From JAIBJN01 sp963811635 (lineage in GTDB: Bacteria; Actinomycetota; Thermoleophilia; Gaiellales; Gaiellaceae), in assembly GCA_963811635.1 (NCBI GenBank), contig CAWESB010000017.1, forward strand, positions 1 to 64,000: a DNA stretch of 64,000 nt, written 5' to 3'. This document shows positions 63,073 to 64,000 of the stretch, piece after piece (positions within the stretch are counted from its first letter, which is position 1; the number at the start of each line of letters is the position of its first letter). The position numbers were made by a program, and so were the translations under genes. Under the pieces are notes generated by a model, which saw nothing but the letters and a program-made list of their open reading frames with translations, was not told where the DNA came from and searched no databases.

Positions 63073-63378
63073 CTACATCACAGGGCGTCGAGGCCGCGTG
63101 TTGATCAGGGAACGCACGATCGTGAGCACGATGATCGCGACGATCGGCGAGAGGTCGAGGCCGAGGCCGCCCAGGTTCAGCTGCGGGATGAAGCGCCGGA
63201 ACAGGCGCAGGTACGGGTTGACGACGTCGTAGAGGAACCGCTGGATCCGGTTCAGCGTCGTGTTGTAGGGCAGCGGCACCCAGGACGTGATGATGTACGC
63301 GAGGATGCAGATCAGGTAGACGTAGTACAGGGCGTCGACGAAGCCCTGCGCCGTCGAGATCGCATCTGCCAGAAGCAT
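63073..63378 (-). CDS. YggT-family membrane protein
   Basis: 101 residues, two main hydrophobic segments: FVDALYYVYLICILAYIITS and GLDLSPIVAIIVLTIVRSLI, joined by RFLYDVVNPYLRLFRRFIP, the family signature. Located between sepF and divIVA, as in many Gram-positive division clusters. Role not established. Confidence 0.9.
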   Translation of the reverse strand: MLLADAISTAQGFVDALYYVYLICILAYIITSWVPLPYNTTLNRIQRFLYDVVNPYLRLFRRFIPQLNLGGLGLDLSPIVAIIVLTIVRSLINTRPRRPVM

Positions 63379-63428
63379 CGAGCGAGAAACCTACCGCCCT
63401 GGGCGGAACGAGAGAAGCGCCGCGACCG

Positions 63429-63977
63429 TCAGGCTTGGTTGAAGAAGCCGCGGTCGACCAGGCGCGCGCGCTCCTCCGCCGAGACCTCGACGTTGCGCGG
63501 CGTCAGCAGGAAAACCTTGTCGGCGACCCGCTGCATGCTGCCGCTGAGCGCGTACGTAAGCCCGCTGGAGAAGTCGATCAGGCGCTTCGAGAGCTCCGGG
63601 TCGGCGCTCTGGAGGTTGACGATCACCGGCACCGAGTCCTTGAACTTGTCGGCGATCGACTGCGCGTCGTTGAAGCTCCGCGGGACGACCAGGTGCACCT
63701 TGACGGATGCCGCAGCGACCGCCTCGAGCCGCCGATTGCTGCCGGGCGAGCCCATGACCGCCGTCTGCGCACCCTGCGCGTCGGGCTCGGACCAGTCCTC
63801 GAAGTCGTCGCGCTTCCGCGACGAGCGCGGGCTCAGCCGCCGCACGTTCTGGCGGTCACGATCGTAGGTGCGTTCGAGGTCTTCCTCGGCCGCATACGCC
63901 TCCTCGTCCCAGTACTCGTCCTCTTCGACGATGCCGAAGTAGACGAGCGCGCGGCTCCATACGTCTCCGAGTCCCAT
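63429..63977 (-). CDS. sepF: Cell division protein SepF
   Basis: 182 residues: membrane-targeting start MGLGDVWSRALVYFGI, acidic linker, then VKVHLVVPRSFNDAQSIADK, SVPVIVNLQSADPELSKRLI, DFSSGLTYALSGSMQRVADK and VFLLTPRNVEVS. Anchors FtsZ to the membrane. 22 bases of the window remain beyond the start. Confidence 0.96.
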   Translation of the reverse strand: MGLGDVWSRALVYFGIVEEDEYWDEEAYAAEEDLERTYDRDRQNVRRLSPRSSRKRDDFEDWSEPDAQGAQTAVMGSPGSNRRLEAVAAASVKVHLVVPRSFNDAQSIADKFKDSVPVIVNLQSADPELSKRLIDFSSGLTYALSGSMQRVADKVFLLTPRNVEVSAEERARLVDRGFFNQA

Positions 63978-64000
63978 GACGCCGACCGATTCTACCGCCC

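Overview
The window is GC-rich, gene-dense bacterial DNA. Gene content points to Actinomycetota, probably class Thermoleophilia. The signs are a zinc-ribbon GarA/OdhI-type FHA gene beside an FtsR-type MerR gene and an RsiG-like gene, a DapL-type aminotransferase beside dapF, DivIVA/SepF division genes, two principal-type sigma-70 factors, and a subtilase with ASWAS repeats. The class assignment is inference; no rRNA or species marker is present.

Layout. 1-10.1 kb: the 3' end of rny, a secreted endonuclease/exonuclease/phosphatase protein, then a tight forward run miaB-miaA-dapF-dapL-hflX-dut-NUDIX. 10.1-24 kb: a secreted subtilase with a structured leader, a GGDEF/HD-GYP protein, a sulfotransferase, a class II amidotransferase, two sigma-70 genes flanking a PHP phosphatase, a RES-Xre toxin-antitoxin pair and a frameshifted glycoside-hydrolase-like gene. 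24-34.8 kb: apt, ftsR-like, garA-like, rsiG-like, a nucleotidyltransferase/phosphomannomutase fusion, a CDP-alcohol phosphatidyltransferase, a HutF-like deiminase, proC, an RTX-repeat protein, a lytic transglycosylase and a small accessory cluster.

35.3-47.8 kb is an accretion island at a tRNA-Pro(GGG) gene. The intact tRNA lies at 46212-46286. Three copies of its 3' half lie at 35.3, 38.8 and 41.1 kb, and a copy of its 5' half at 47.77 kb. All five share the anticodon stem-loop core. Cargo includes an M28 peptidase, a trypsin-like protease, a cupredoxin lipoprotein, a DUF2652 protein, a GNAT enzyme, a RibD-C reductase, an HNH nuclease and a 5'-truncated tyrosine integrase. A hairpin-forming repeat recurs inside the island.

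48-64 kb: a MerR-type regulator with a C-terminal membrane helix, then a long reverse-strand housekeeping block (sepF, yggT, divIVA, dksA/traR-type, lspA, rluD; then rpsB-tsf-pyrH-frr-uppS-cdsA-dxr-rip-ispG-proS-xre) joining cell division, translation, lipid and isoprenoid synthesis. A GGDEF gene lies between the two runs.

Themes. Cyclic di-GMP recurs: two GGDEF proteins (one with HD-GYP) and an RsiG-type protein carrying the c-di-GMP signature with one substitution. The DapF homologue has serine at both catalytic cysteine positions. Five genes carry apparent one-base frameshifts, so either assembly error or decay must be considered when reading them.
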